From: Verrucomicrobiaceae bacterium UBA7681
GTDB taxonomy: Bacteria; Verrucomicrobiota; Verrucomicrobiia; Verrucomicrobiales; Verrucomicrobiaceae
Direction of reading: 5' to 3'
Assembly: GCA_002482965.1 (NCBI GenBank)
Contig: DLGZ01000028.1
Location: forward strand, 1-13,605
DNA length: 13,605 nt
A program made the position numbers and the translations under genes. This document shows positions 1-6,465 of the stretch, one piece after another (the first letter of the stretch is position 1; each line of letters opens with the position of its first letter). Under the pieces are notes generated by a model that was not told the DNA's origin, made no database searches, and saw nothing but the letters and a program-made list of their open reading frames with translations.

Positions 1-563
1 GTGGTCTGGATCTCAGTGGTGTGTGCGACCTTGTCCGCATTGGGGGTGGTGGCAGAGGTCTTGTAATCGATGATCTGACGGCGTTGGACCAAGTCGAGGA
101 TCCCAATCAACCGTGGTAAACCATGGTCGATCAGATCGGCCTCGACAGGGACTTCCACGGCGTCTGGCTTCAAATCTGCAGGAACATGGGATTCCCGCAG
201 GTAGGTGTCGATCAAACGCCATCCAGTGGTCTTTTCGCCTTCCTCTTCACCGGGTTCCCAGAAAGGTGTGCCCTCTGAGGTGTCCGACCATGCTTCTGTG
301 TAGGCATCATGGGCCTGTTTGAGCGTGAGCGGCTTTTGGAGCCAACGAGCCTTGTTCCATGCCTTCAAGACGGCGTGAACCGAATTGCCAACATGGAGCG
401 AGGGTGTCTTTGGTTTATTCAGCCTGAGCACGTAGCGGAAATAGAACTTCAGCCGGCATTGCAGGAAGAGGGACAGCCGCGAAGCCGAGACCTTTTCCTG
501 CAAACCGGTGATGATGTCCTTCTCGCTGGGCTCTTTGGGTGGAGCTTCAGCGAGTGTGTTCAT
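1..563 (-). CDS. RecB/Cas4-like PD-(D/E)XK nuclease, partial (C-terminus off window)
   Basis: An open frame of 187 codons runs from the ATG at 563 to the window edge without a stop. Visible motifs fit the PD-(D/E)XK exonuclease superfamily (RecB C-terminal/PDDEXK_1 type): an N-terminal SASRLSLFLQC block at residues 26-36, a GNSVHAVLKAW helix at 59-69 with the conserved His63, then GILDLV with Asp157 and IIDYKTS with the catalytic Asp166-x-Lys168 pair. Members cut or resect DNA ends in recombination, phage or defence modules. The ATG overlaps the upstream gene's stop (ATGA), so translation is probably coupled. Only one Cys is seen, and the C-terminal Cys cluster of Cas4 or AddB-type enzymes would lie outside, so Cas4 cannot be claimed. 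The fold is well supported; the biological role is inferred from context. Confidence 0.85.
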   Translation of the reverse strand, partial: MNTLAEAPPKEPSEKDIITGLQEKVSASRLSLFLQCRLKFYFRYVLRLNKPKTPSLHVGNSVHAVLKAWNKARWLQKPLTLKQAHDAYTEAWSDTSEGTPFWEPGEEEGEKTTGWRLIDTYLRESHVPADLKPDAVEVPVEADLIDHGLPRLIGILDLVQRRQIIDYKTSATTPNADKVAHTTEIQT

Positions 564-1090
564 GCTGCTTGGTGGTTGGTGGGTTGATGTTGTTGCCAGC
601 GTGTTTGACGGGGTGCTGGTTTACCGGCCTTGACGAGCAGATCCTCAATCAACTGGGAGGCCTGCATTTTATTCAGCTGTTTGACGCCGATGCCGAAGAG
701 CATCTGGGAGAGATCCTCGGCTACTTGTTTGGTGATGCTCGGGTTCTCATTGACGATGCGAAGGATGAACCCCTTCTGACCGTCCGTGCAGTTCCAGGCA
801 TCACCGACAGGTTTGGCCTGCTGGTTGCTGTGCTGACGACCATTGCCGTTGAGCTGGTAGGTCCGACCGTTCCCGTTGGATTGTGGACGGCTATTGGCTT
901 CAGGAACAAAGCCGGGGTGTTGGATTTCCTGATCGACGCTTTGTTGCAGGAGCTGATAGAGCTTCTGAATTTCCGCTTCGACTTGGGTGATGTCGGTGAG
1001 TTCGACTTCGACGGATGCACTGAAACTGTGACTGCTGAATTGTGGCAGTCCGAGTTTTTTGCTGTAGTTGGCGCTGAGTTTGATGGCCAT
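560..1090 (-). CDS. Conserved-looking protein of unknown function, partner of the nuclease
   Basis: A 176-residue soluble protein. The N-terminal 45 residues look like a compact beta domain (SANYSKKLGL, then SASVEVELTDI) followed by a helical segment. The middle (about 60-95) is a Gln/Asn/Gly-rich linker. Residues 100-160 look helical and end in a KMQASQLIEDLL stretch. From memory, proteins of this layout occur beside PD-(D/E)XK nucleases in phage and integrative-element recombination modules, but I cannot name a family. The stop overlaps the nuclease start by four bases, so the two are one translational unit. A minus-strand terminator lies 42 bases upstream of the start, so the unit either has its own short promoter or is reached by read-through. 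No Shine-Dalgarno sequence is visible. The coding call is firm; the function is unknown. Confidence 0.75.
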   Translation of the reverse strand: MAIKLSANYSKKLGLPQFSSHSFSASVEVELTDITQVEAEIQKLYQLLQQSVDQEIQHPGFVPEANSRPQSNGNGRTYQLNGNGRQHSNQQAKPVGDAWNCTDGQKGFILRIVNENPSITKQVAEDLSQMLFGIGVKQLNKMQASQLIEDLLVKAGKPAPRQTRWQQHQPTNHQAA

Positions 1091-1131
1091 GGTGTTTGAG
1101 GTTCTGTGGGTGGTGGTGGGATGAAGGCACG

Positions 1132-1161
1132 AAAAAAGCCAGACCGTGGATGGCCTGGCTT
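1132..1161 (-). terminator. Rho-independent terminator after the 71-residue gene
   Basis: On the minus strand AAGCCAG pairs with CTGGCTT (1155-1161 with 1136-1142). The stem continues through one mismatch into a GG/CC pair and closes on a six-base loop, followed directly by a run of six T (complement of 1132-1137). It sits 30 bases past the stop of the 71-residue gene and 42 bases before the next start, so it separates two transcription units or attenuates the nuclease unit. Confidence 0.8.
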
Positions 1162-1190
1162 GATGCGTGGGATTGGTGCTGCTTTGAGTT

Positions 1191-1406
1191 CTAAGCCGCT
1201 TTTGACAGCTCAGAACGTGGTGGGAGGGTGATGTCCGCTTCTCTGAGGGTCGTCGCTGTAACCCATCCTTCAGTGCCTTGAAGCGCCTGCCGAAGAAGAT
1301 CGTCCGTGAGTTTGGTCATGGGGATCTTCAGGTGTTTGGCTTGGTGGTAGAGGACTGAGACGAGGAACCTGCTGATTTGCGGGCTGTAGTGCGTTGGTCT
1401 GGCCAT
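1191..1406 (-). CDS. Small protein of unknown function, 71 residues
   Basis: The frame is open from 1454, but the ATG at 1406 is preferred. It begins MARPTHYSPQ, lies four bases after the stop of the 52-residue gene and avoids a 44-base overlap with it. The longer form (87 residues) cannot be excluded. The product has one strongly patterned amphipathic region (SRFLVSVLYHQAKHLKIPMT, then LTDDLLRQAL) that could be a small DNA-binding or protein-binding helical domain. There is no signal peptide and no Cys. A ribbon-helix-helix-like or antitoxin-like role would fit its size and its coupling to a small membrane protein, but that is speculation. The terminator at 1132-1161 ends the unit. Confidence 0.55.
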   Translation of the reverse strand: MARPTHYSPQISRFLVSVLYHQAKHLKIPMTKLTDDLLRQALQGTEGWVTATTLREADITLPPRSELSKAA

Positions 1407-1410
1407 GGCA

Positions 1411-1569
1411 TTACCGTGGTTGATAACGCTGGTCGCAGATTTCGAGTGTGGCATCCTGTGAATATCGGAACGCCGCCTTCATGGAGTCAGCGCCGAATTT
1501 GAAGGCGACGATGATGACGAGGGATTGAACCGCGACGATGACGTAGAGGATGGCGAGTGCTGTTTTCAT
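1411..1569 (-). CDS. Small single-span membrane protein, 52 residues
   Basis: ATG at 1569, TAA at 1411-1413. It begins MKTALAILYVIVAVQSLVII: residues 4-23 form one hydrophobic span after a single Lys, then comes a short, mostly polar tail of about 30 residues (KFGADSM, then Arg/Tyr/Gln-rich with one Cys). This could be an anchored small membrane protein or an uncleaved signal anchor. The stop lies four bases before the preferred start of the next gene, arguing for a two-gene operon. No good Shine-Dalgarno sequence is seen upstream and no homologue is recognised. It resembles in size the membrane toxins of some small toxin-antitoxin pairs, but nothing in the sequence proves that. Confidence 0.5.
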   Translation of the reverse strand: MKTALAILYVIVAVQSLVIIVAFKFGADSMKAAFRYSQDATLEICDQRYQPR

Positions 1570-1661
1570 TGCTGGTGGGTGTGATGATGTTTTCAGGAAG
1601 GCGATGCTTCCCGTTCAATATGCTATACCCGCAATGAATGGATCTGATGGAGGGGGGATGC

Positions 1662-3383
1662 TTAACGACTTCCTTGATCACACTGGAGACCGGCCTTTCG
1701 ATTGTCCTTGTCCCCGCCACCCTTTACAGAGACGCAATTGACCCATGTGTGAGACTTTCCGGGACCGAGCTTTTCCAAAGTCAGTGGCATTTTTGGAGAG
1801 AAGCTGCCATTGGCATTGCTGATGACAGGAGACAGTACGAGATGCGTCACGGGAAAGGCAGACTGGTTCGTGATCGTGATGTCGTCATTGAAGGTCCCAT
1901 AGGTGACACTCCAACCAAATTTAACAGCCAAGAGGGCGTCAACCTCGCCACCACGGGCCTTTCGAAGATTTTCCAGATCTTGGGATTTTTTCGCCTCTGA
2001 GATTTTATCGAACCCCTTGGCGATTGCAGCTACAAGGTGTTCCAGCGCCTCCGCCTGCTCACCATTGATGGAAGACAGCCGAGCAAGCACGTAGTGGTAA
2101 TCTGGATTTGAAGCGACGTGCTCTTTGATCTCAGTCAACACCTCACTGGCTTCATTGAGGTTCCCGGCCAAAGCCAGACTGTGACCGTAGCCCCAGCGCA
2201 ATTCCCCACTTGGGTCAGAAACGTTGATGCTCAGGGCCGTTTTCCAACATGTAGCAGCGATAACAGCGGCCTTTGAGTTTTCTCCGAGCCTCTTCCCCTC
2301 CCCTTCCTGCTCAGCCGCCGCCAAAGCCATCGTACCAGCGCGCATCATGTACCGCCAACGAAAAGCGTCATAGACAGCCTCAGATGGAGCGAGGCGAGCA
2401 AGGTCGATGAACTTTGCGCACCATTCCATGTGCTTCTGCTGAGTCGTATTGTCGCCGTCGAGGTAGTCTTCCAGTCGAATGCTGTGGGACTGAAGGAACG
2501 GATTAAGCGGTTTTTGACGAATCAGATCTGCCAGCACCGGAGGAAGGTCTTTGGAGTGACGATCAATCTGTTCCTGCCCAAAGGATTTCTGGGTTCTGAC
2601 AAATCCAACGGATGCTCTGTTCCACGAATGTTTTTGAGCCACGTCATCAGCAACCACCACTGCATCCGCGCGAGCCTGTTCCACTTTGGTGTAAAACCCA
2701 GCTGTCACTCGTTCAATCTGCGCTTTCCGATTCGCCTCAATCGTTTGGCCTTCGTACCATGCGCCAACAACTCCAGTCAAGGCACCGAGCACCAACGTTG
2801 AACCGTCTCCAGTGTCTAGCATTTGCATCGCCCCATATCCCAAGAGTGCGCTTTTTGCTCCGGTCTCTAAAACCATTTTTCCTCTCTCCCCTTTGGCGGC
2901 AACATCCATAACACCAAGATCTCGGAGCATTCCTTCATACGCATCAGCCACTTCGACGACCCTTTGAAACCCTCCCAAGATGCCATTGTTTTCCACAGGA
3001 TGGTGCTGCAGGTGGGCCATAATTGACTGGGCGTAATTTTTTATCTCCACAATCGCTGGCGCTGCCCTCTCCGGCGCTTGATGAGAGAAAAAGAGAATAC
3101 TGTCCAGTTGATGCTCTAGGACGAACAGAAGGAACCGCTCCTCGTTCACCTCCTTCTTCGGTGAGACGTCGACCAATGCAATTTGAGCTGCTTTCGGGGA
3201 AACCAAGCCTGAAATTCCTGAGACCATCCATAGACCCAAGAGACATAGAAGGGTTATGACCACCTTCGAGCGCTTCCATAACGGTAGCTTTTGTGACGTT
3301 GCCGCAGGCTGTCGCGTGTTCTGACACTTCGGACAGGCACTCGAACCCTCAGGAATGATCGCGTTGCAGATTTGGCAGTTCAT
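1662..3383 (-). CDS. Membrane-anchored zinc-ribbon protein with TPR-like repeats
   Basis: 573 residues. Residues 3-20 hold a CxxC-x10-CxxC zinc ribbon (C3, C6, C17, C20) of the kind found at the N-terminus of many cytoplasmic-side sensor or adaptor proteins. A basic stretch (WKRSK) and a transmembrane segment at about 40-61 follow. A Gly/Ala-rich hydrophobic hairpin at about 173-210 may be a second membrane-associated segment. Residues about 320-480 are helical with TPR character; the block around 430-485 (ALEHLVAAIAKGF) resembles the end-of-group TPR type. The last 85 residues look like a beta-sandwich (SVTYGTFNDDITITNQ). If the span is single, the TPR and beta parts lie outside the cytoplasm. 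The specific function is not recognisable. The start is the first ATG, directly before the zinc ribbon, with no Shine-Dalgarno. A terminator-like hairpin lies 13 bases upstream. Confidence 0.8.
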   Translation of the reverse strand: MNCQICNAIIPEGSSACPKCQNTRQPAATSQKLPLWKRSKVVITLLCLLGLWMVSGISGLVSPKAAQIALVDVSPKKEVNEERFLLFVLEHQLDSILFFSHQAPERAAPAIVEIKNYAQSIMAHLQHHPVENNGILGGFQRVVEVADAYEGMLRDLGVMDVAAKGERGKMVLETGAKSALLGYGAMQMLDTGDGSTLVLGALTGVVGAWYEGQTIEANRKAQIERVTAGFYTKVEQARADAVVVADDVAQKHSWNRASVGFVRTQKSFGQEQIDRHSKDLPPVLADLIRQKPLNPFLQSHSIRLEDYLDGDNTTQQKHMEWCAKFIDLARLAPSEAVYDAFRWRYMMRAGTMALAAAEQEGEGKRLGENSKAAVIAATCWKTALSINVSDPSGELRWGYGHSLALAGNLNEASEVLTEIKEHVASNPDYHYVLARLSSINGEQAEALEHLVAAIAKGFDKISEAKKSQDLENLRKARGGEVDALLAVKFGWSVTYGTFNDDITITNQSAFPVTHLVLSPVISNANGSFSPKMPLTLEKLGPGKSHTWVNCVSVKGGGDKDNRKAGLQCDQGSR

Positions 3384-3395
3384 GGCGGGAGGCTT

Positions 3396-3443
3396 AAAAA
3401 CTCGCCACCAAGAAGGCGGAGTTTGATAAACCCCGCCGTGGTG
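3396..3443 (-). promoter_or_regulatory. Alternative hairpins upstream of the zinc-ribbon gene, attenuator-like
   Basis: Read on the minus strand, 3424-3415 (AAACTCCGCC) can pair with 3406-3398 (GGCGAGTTT) to give a stem followed by a T run ending at 3396, like an intrinsic terminator. The same CCGCC can instead pair with GGCGG at 3437-3433 inside a longer hairpin, 3406-3443: TGGTG/CACCA, GGCGG/CCGCC and GTTT/AAAC with a three-base loop. The two folds are mutually exclusive, as in classical attenuators. The structure ends 13 bases before the ATG at 3383. The pairing is seen directly; a regulatory role is inferred. Confidence 0.45.
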
Positions 3444-3452
3444 ACCGGAGAG

Positions 3453-3533
3453 TTAAGAAGCCGCGCGAACACGACCGCGACGGCCTTTAGCCGCGAGGCC
3501 TGGACATAACCGCCGCCTCCCGGCCATTTTCAT
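3453..3533 (-). CDS. Tiny Arg-rich ORF, possible leader peptide
   Basis: An ATG-to-TAA frame of 26 codons. It begins MKMAGRRRLCPG and holds seven Arg and two Lys. It ends at 3453, within the left arm of the inverted repeat and just upstream (minus strand) of the alternative hairpins before the zinc-ribbon gene, the place where a leader peptide would sit. No ribosome-binding site is seen and short frames arise by chance in GC-rich hairpin DNA, so it may be non-coding. Confidence 0.2.
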   Translation of the reverse strand: MKMAGRRRLCPGLAAKGRRGRVRAAS

Positions 3534-3544
3534 GGTCTGGAAGC

Positions 3545-3565
3545 GACATGTTTCCGGCACATGTC
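3545..3565. repeat. Perfect 7-base inverted repeat GACATGT/ACATGTC
   Basis: GACATGT (3545-3551) and ACATGTC (3559-3565) are exact reverse complements separated by TTCCGGC. It lies inside the 152-base element. It can form a hairpin or serve as an operator. Confidence 0.4.
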
Positions 3566-3595
3566 CGCCGGTTCGTGCGAGGTTCTTAAGCCCCG

Positions 3596-3613
3596 GTTCA
3601 GGTCTCCCTGAAC
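3596..3613. repeat. Perfect 7-bp hairpin GTTCAGG-TCTC-CCTGAAC
   Basis: An exact stem with a four-base loop directly abuts the right arm of the 152-base element. There is no T run on either side, so it is not a convincing terminator. Confidence 0.45.
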
Positions 3614-3825
3614 TGTCCAGAGGCTAGAGGGTCGGTTGAATCAGTAAAGGGAAATCTCTGATCCTTTGGGCATGAAGCACTGTTTTTGAAACTGGTCGGA
3701 GGTATGCAAACTGTACATGCACCTCCGCTGATGCCTTGATTCCACAAGCTTTCTAACCTCATAGGAATCCGATGCATTTTGTCACTCTCCGAAGCGAGTG
3801 AAGCAGCGGAGACACCATCATTTGT
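3614..3825. other. Non-coding stretch of the spacer
   Basis: Apart from the repeat at 3697-3727 and weak short palindromes around 3784-3815 (CACTC/GAGTG and CTCCG/CGGAG), I see no gene, terminator or clear promoter here. The DNA is less GC-rich than the copper genes to the right. Confidence 0.4.
3697..3727. repeat. Inverted repeat CGGAGGT/ACCTCCG
   Basis: CGGAGGT (3697-3703) and ACCTCCG (3721-3727) are exact reverse complements 17 bases apart. A GCA/TGC pair extends the stem after a two-base bulge, giving about 10 bp. It sits in non-coding DNA and could be an operator or a hairpin. The order of the arms is opposite to that of MerR/CueR operators. Confidence 0.35.
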
Positions 3826-4092
3826 TCATTGTACCAGATGCCATCGTTCCTGACGATCCAAATAAGCGCGTGGCAGTCCAGAAGGATCTTGTGTGGCTTC
3901 AAAAACGCGCGATGTCGGCTTGTAGGCGGGGCGGTTGAACCACGACAAGTTCATCCTCATAGTGGGCATGTTCATCACATCGCGGCTGTTGCCCGCTGAG
4001 TAGGCGCTCACCTGCAAGCCGATGGGGAACACGAGCTTGCGCTTATCGCGTGCGGTATCCGCCTCCCCCGCTGCACCGTCACCGAGACCACA
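3826..4092 (-). pseudogene. Orphan open frame in phase after the copA stop
   Basis: After the copA TGA the same frame stays open for 88 codons to a TGA at 3826. The first possible start is a GTG at 4032 (KRKLVFPIGLQVSAYSAGNS region); an ATG lies further in. The segment holds MNMPTMRMNLSWFNRP and ends in a polar tail. I recognise no domain. CopA already ends where its family normally ends (NALRLSRAKL), so this is more likely the 3' remnant of another gene cut off when the copper genes joined here, or a short unknown gene, than a true extension. The absence of stops over 267 bases is only weak evidence for coding. Confidence 0.25.
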
Positions 4093-6465
4093 TCACACAC
4101 CACCCAGTTTGGCCCGGCTCAGACGCAGGGCGTTGGTGATGACTGACACTGAGCTCAAACTCATCGCTGCGCCTGCGACGATGGGACTGAGAAGCACCCC
4201 AAAAAACGGATACAACAATCCGGCGGCGAGCGGGATGCCGAGGGCATTATAGAGGAAGGCGAAGACGAGATTCTGGCGGATGTTTCTCAGAGTGGCACGG
4301 CTCAAGTAAATGGCCTTGGCGATGGCGCGGAGATCGCCCTTCACCAGGGTGACACCGGCGCTCTGCATGGCGACATCGGTACCGGTGCCCATGGCGATGC
4401 CGACATCGGCGGCAGCGAGAGCCGGTGCATCGTTGATGCCATCACCGGCCATCGCGACGACTTCTCCCTGATCGCGCAACCGCTTCACTTCGGCGATCTT
4501 GTCGGCAGGAGTGACTCCGGCCTTGAAGCTGTCGAGGCCGAGCGTCTTTGCGACTGCGCCGGCGGTGCGGGCGTGGTCGCCGGTGAGCATGATGACCTTC
4601 ACTCCCAGCGCGTGCAGGCTTTGCAGTGCCTCGGGGGTGGTGGTCTTGATCGGATCGGAAACTGTCAGCAACCCGCCGATTTTTCCATCGAGCGCCAAGA
4701 AAAGAGCGGTTTCGCCGAGTTCCTGGCGCTTCGCTGCCTCCGCTTCCATCGCTTCGAGATCTGGGATGCCCTTCTCTCGCAAGAACGCGGCTTTGCCAAT
4801 GAGCATGGCGCGACCATCAACCCGGCCGGCCACACCACCGCCGGTGCTGGACTCAAATCCTTCAACCGTCAGCAATTTCAGCCTGGCGTCTTGCGCGGCT
4901 TTCACCACCGCAGAGGCTAGCGGATGCTCGCTGGATTGCTCCAGAGACGCCGCGAGTTGCAGCAATATGTCAGGCGATTCAGCGCCCGCTGGAATGGCCT
5001 GCGAAAAGCGCGGCCTACCTTCTGTCAGCGTGCCCGTTTTATCCACCAGCAGCGTCGTGACTTTCTCCAGCCTCTCCAAGGCGGCGGCGTCCTTCACCAG
5101 CACCCCTTCACGCGCCCCGCGTCCAACCCCGACCATGATGGACATCGGCGTGGCGAGTCCCAGTGCACACGGACAGGCGATGATGAGCACGGCCACGGCA
5201 TTGACGACGGCAAACGCGAGGCGTGGCTCGGGGCCGAACCACCACCAGAGGCCGAATGTGACAAGAGCAATCACCAGCACTGCAGGCACGAAGACTGACG
5301 CGACCTTGTCGGCCAGTCCTTGGATCGGCGCCCGGCTGCGCTGGGCATTGGCCACCATGTCCACGATCTGCGCCAGCAATGTCTCGCTGCCTACGCGCTC
5401 CGCCTTCATCACAAAGCCGCCGGTGGTGTTCAGCGTGCCCCCGGAGACGCTGTCGCCAACAGCCTTGTCAACCGGCAAGGGCTCGCCGGTCAGCATGGAT
5501 TCATCCACGGACGACGCACCTTCGGCGACTGTGCCATCCACTGGTATTTTATCGCCCGGACGCACGCGCAGGCGATCACCGGCCGCCACGGCATCGAGCG
5601 GGATTTCTTCATCGCCGACATCCGTGATACGAAATGCGGTAGGTGGTGCCAGGTCGAGCAAGGCACGGATAGCACTGCCAGTGCGGCTGCGGGCGCGTGC
5701 CTCCAGCCACTGGCCCACGATGACGAGCACGATGATGACCGCCGCCGCCTCAAAATAGAGAGCCACGCCGCCCTGCATCCGCATGGAGGCCGGAAACAGC
5801 GAGGGGAAAAGAAAAGCCACCACGCTGTAAGCGTAGGCCGCACCCACCCCGATGCTGATGAGTGTCCACATGTTCCAGTGACCGGTGCGCAGCGAATTCC
5901 AGCCCCGGCGGAAATACGGTGCCCCAGCCCACAGCACCACAGGCGTGCTCAGCACAGCCTGAATCCAGCGCGAGACCGGGCCATTGATCCAATGACTGTG
6001 TCCAAGACCGGGCCAGAGATGCGCCATCGCCAGAATGAAGACGGGCAGAGTCAGGAGGCCCGCAAACCAGAGCCTCTTGCGCAGATCGCGCTCCTCACTG
6101 CCCTCATCGTCTTCGTCCTGCGCAGGTGTCATCGGCTCCAGGGCCATGCCACATTTCGGGCAGTCGCCAGGATGATCCTGCACCACTTCAGGATGCATCG
6201 GACAGGTGTAGAGCGTCTTCGACGAAGGCTTCCACGCCGGATTGCGCTCCAAGGCCATGCCACACTTGGGACAATCGCCTGGTTTGTCAGACTCAACGCC
6301 CGGGCACATCGGGCAGAAGTATCTGGCCATGGCTGGCGGCTTCACGGCTTCATGCGCGTTGTGCTCGTGCTGACAGCAGCTTGGTTTCGCGGGTTGAGGG
6401 GCCGTGTGGCAGCAGGAGGCCTGAGCCTGAGGTTCGTGTGTGTGGGAGTGAGAGTGTGTCTTCAT
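4093..6465 (-). CDS. copA: Cu(I)-exporting P1B-type ATPase
   Basis: 790 residues from the ATG at 6465. A frame extension to 6612 would cross the divergent promoter region and overlap the sigma gene. The enzyme pumps Cu(I), and probably Ag(I), from cytoplasm to periplasm using ATP. The N-terminus is His/Cys-rich (SCCH, SCCQHEH), then come two tandem heavy-metal-binding domains (51-72 and 88-109) in place of the usual HMA domain. Seen next: eight-helix P1B topology, TGE at 326-328, the CPC metal motif at 431-433, DKTGTLT with phospho-acceptor Asp475, the P1B-specific HP at 514-515 and GDGINDAP at 674-681. YN at 739-740 and MSLSS at 768-772 are the Cu(I)-subgroup signature of the last helices. 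The gene is divergent from the sigma factor across 131 bases, so co-regulation is likely. No Shine-Dalgarno sequence is visible. Confidence 0.95.
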   Translation of the reverse strand: MKTHSHSHTHEPQAQASCCHTAPQPAKPSCCQHEHNAHEAVKPPAMARYFCPMCPGVESDKPGDCPKCGMALERNPAWKPSSKTLYTCPMHPEVVQDHPGDCPKCGMALEPMTPAQDEDDEGSEERDLRKRLWFAGLLTLPVFILAMAHLWPGLGHSHWINGPVSRWIQAVLSTPVVLWAGAPYFRRGWNSLRTGHWNMWTLISIGVGAAYAYSVVAFLFPSLFPASMRMQGGVALYFEAAAVIIVLVIVGQWLEARARSRTGSAIRALLDLAPPTAFRITDVGDEEIPLDAVAAGDRLRVRPGDKIPVDGTVAEGASSVDESMLTGEPLPVDKAVGDSVSGGTLNTTGGFVMKAERVGSETLLAQIVDMVANAQRSRAPIQGLADKVASVFVPAVLVIALVTFGLWWWFGPEPRLAFAVVNAVAVLIIACPCALGLATPMSIMVGVGRGAREGVLVKDAAALERLEKVTTLLVDKTGTLTEGRPRFSQAIPAGAESPDILLQLAASLEQSSEHPLASAVVKAAQDARLKLLTVEGFESSTGGGVAGRVDGRAMLIGKAAFLREKGIPDLEAMEAEAAKRQELGETALFLALDGKIGGLLTVSDPIKTTTPEALQSLHALGVKVIMLTGDHARTAGAVAKTLGLDSFKAGVTPADKIAEVKRLRDQGEVVAMAGDGINDAPALAAADVGIAMGTGTDVAMQSAGVTLVKGDLRAIAKAIYLSRATLRNIRQNLVFAFLYNALGIPLAAGLLYPFFGVLLSPIVAGAAMSLSSVSVITNALRLSRAKLGGV

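Larger units (their letters stand above)
3445..3596. repeat. 152-base element with imperfect terminal inverted repeats
   Basis: The left arm 3445-3470 (CCGGAGAGTTAAGAAG, then CCGCGCGAAC) matches the reverse complement of the right arm 3571-3596 at about 20 of 27 aligned positions, with two one-base gaps; the cores TTAAGAA and CGAAC are identical. Inside lie a bulged CGGC/GCCG hairpin at 3478-3494 and a perfect GACATGT/ACATGTC repeat at 3545-3565. No clear target-site duplication is seen next to the arms. It could be a small palindromic mobile repeat or the gene of a structured RNA. Confidence 0.45.

Noticed and set aside
1..563. Cas4 with a CRISPR-Cas locus
   Set aside because: The nuclease motifs fit the wider RecB-like superfamily; no Cys cluster is visible, and no repeats or other cas genes are in the window.
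539..1099. 186-codon plus-strand frame
   Set aside because: Antisense to the 176-residue gene, which has a coupled neighbour and better protein features.
3445..3596. Integron attC site
   Set aside because: The arms lack the GTTRRRY/RYYYAAC core sites in the right places and no integrase is present.
3697..3727. CueR/MerR-type operator
   Set aside because: The arms are in the opposite order to MerR-family operators (ACCT...AGGT), and there is no promoter or MerR gene nearby.
4499..5758. 419-codon plus-strand frame
   Set aside because: Mirror frame of copA; Ser/Ala/Thr-rich with no domain, while the minus frame has every ATPase motif.
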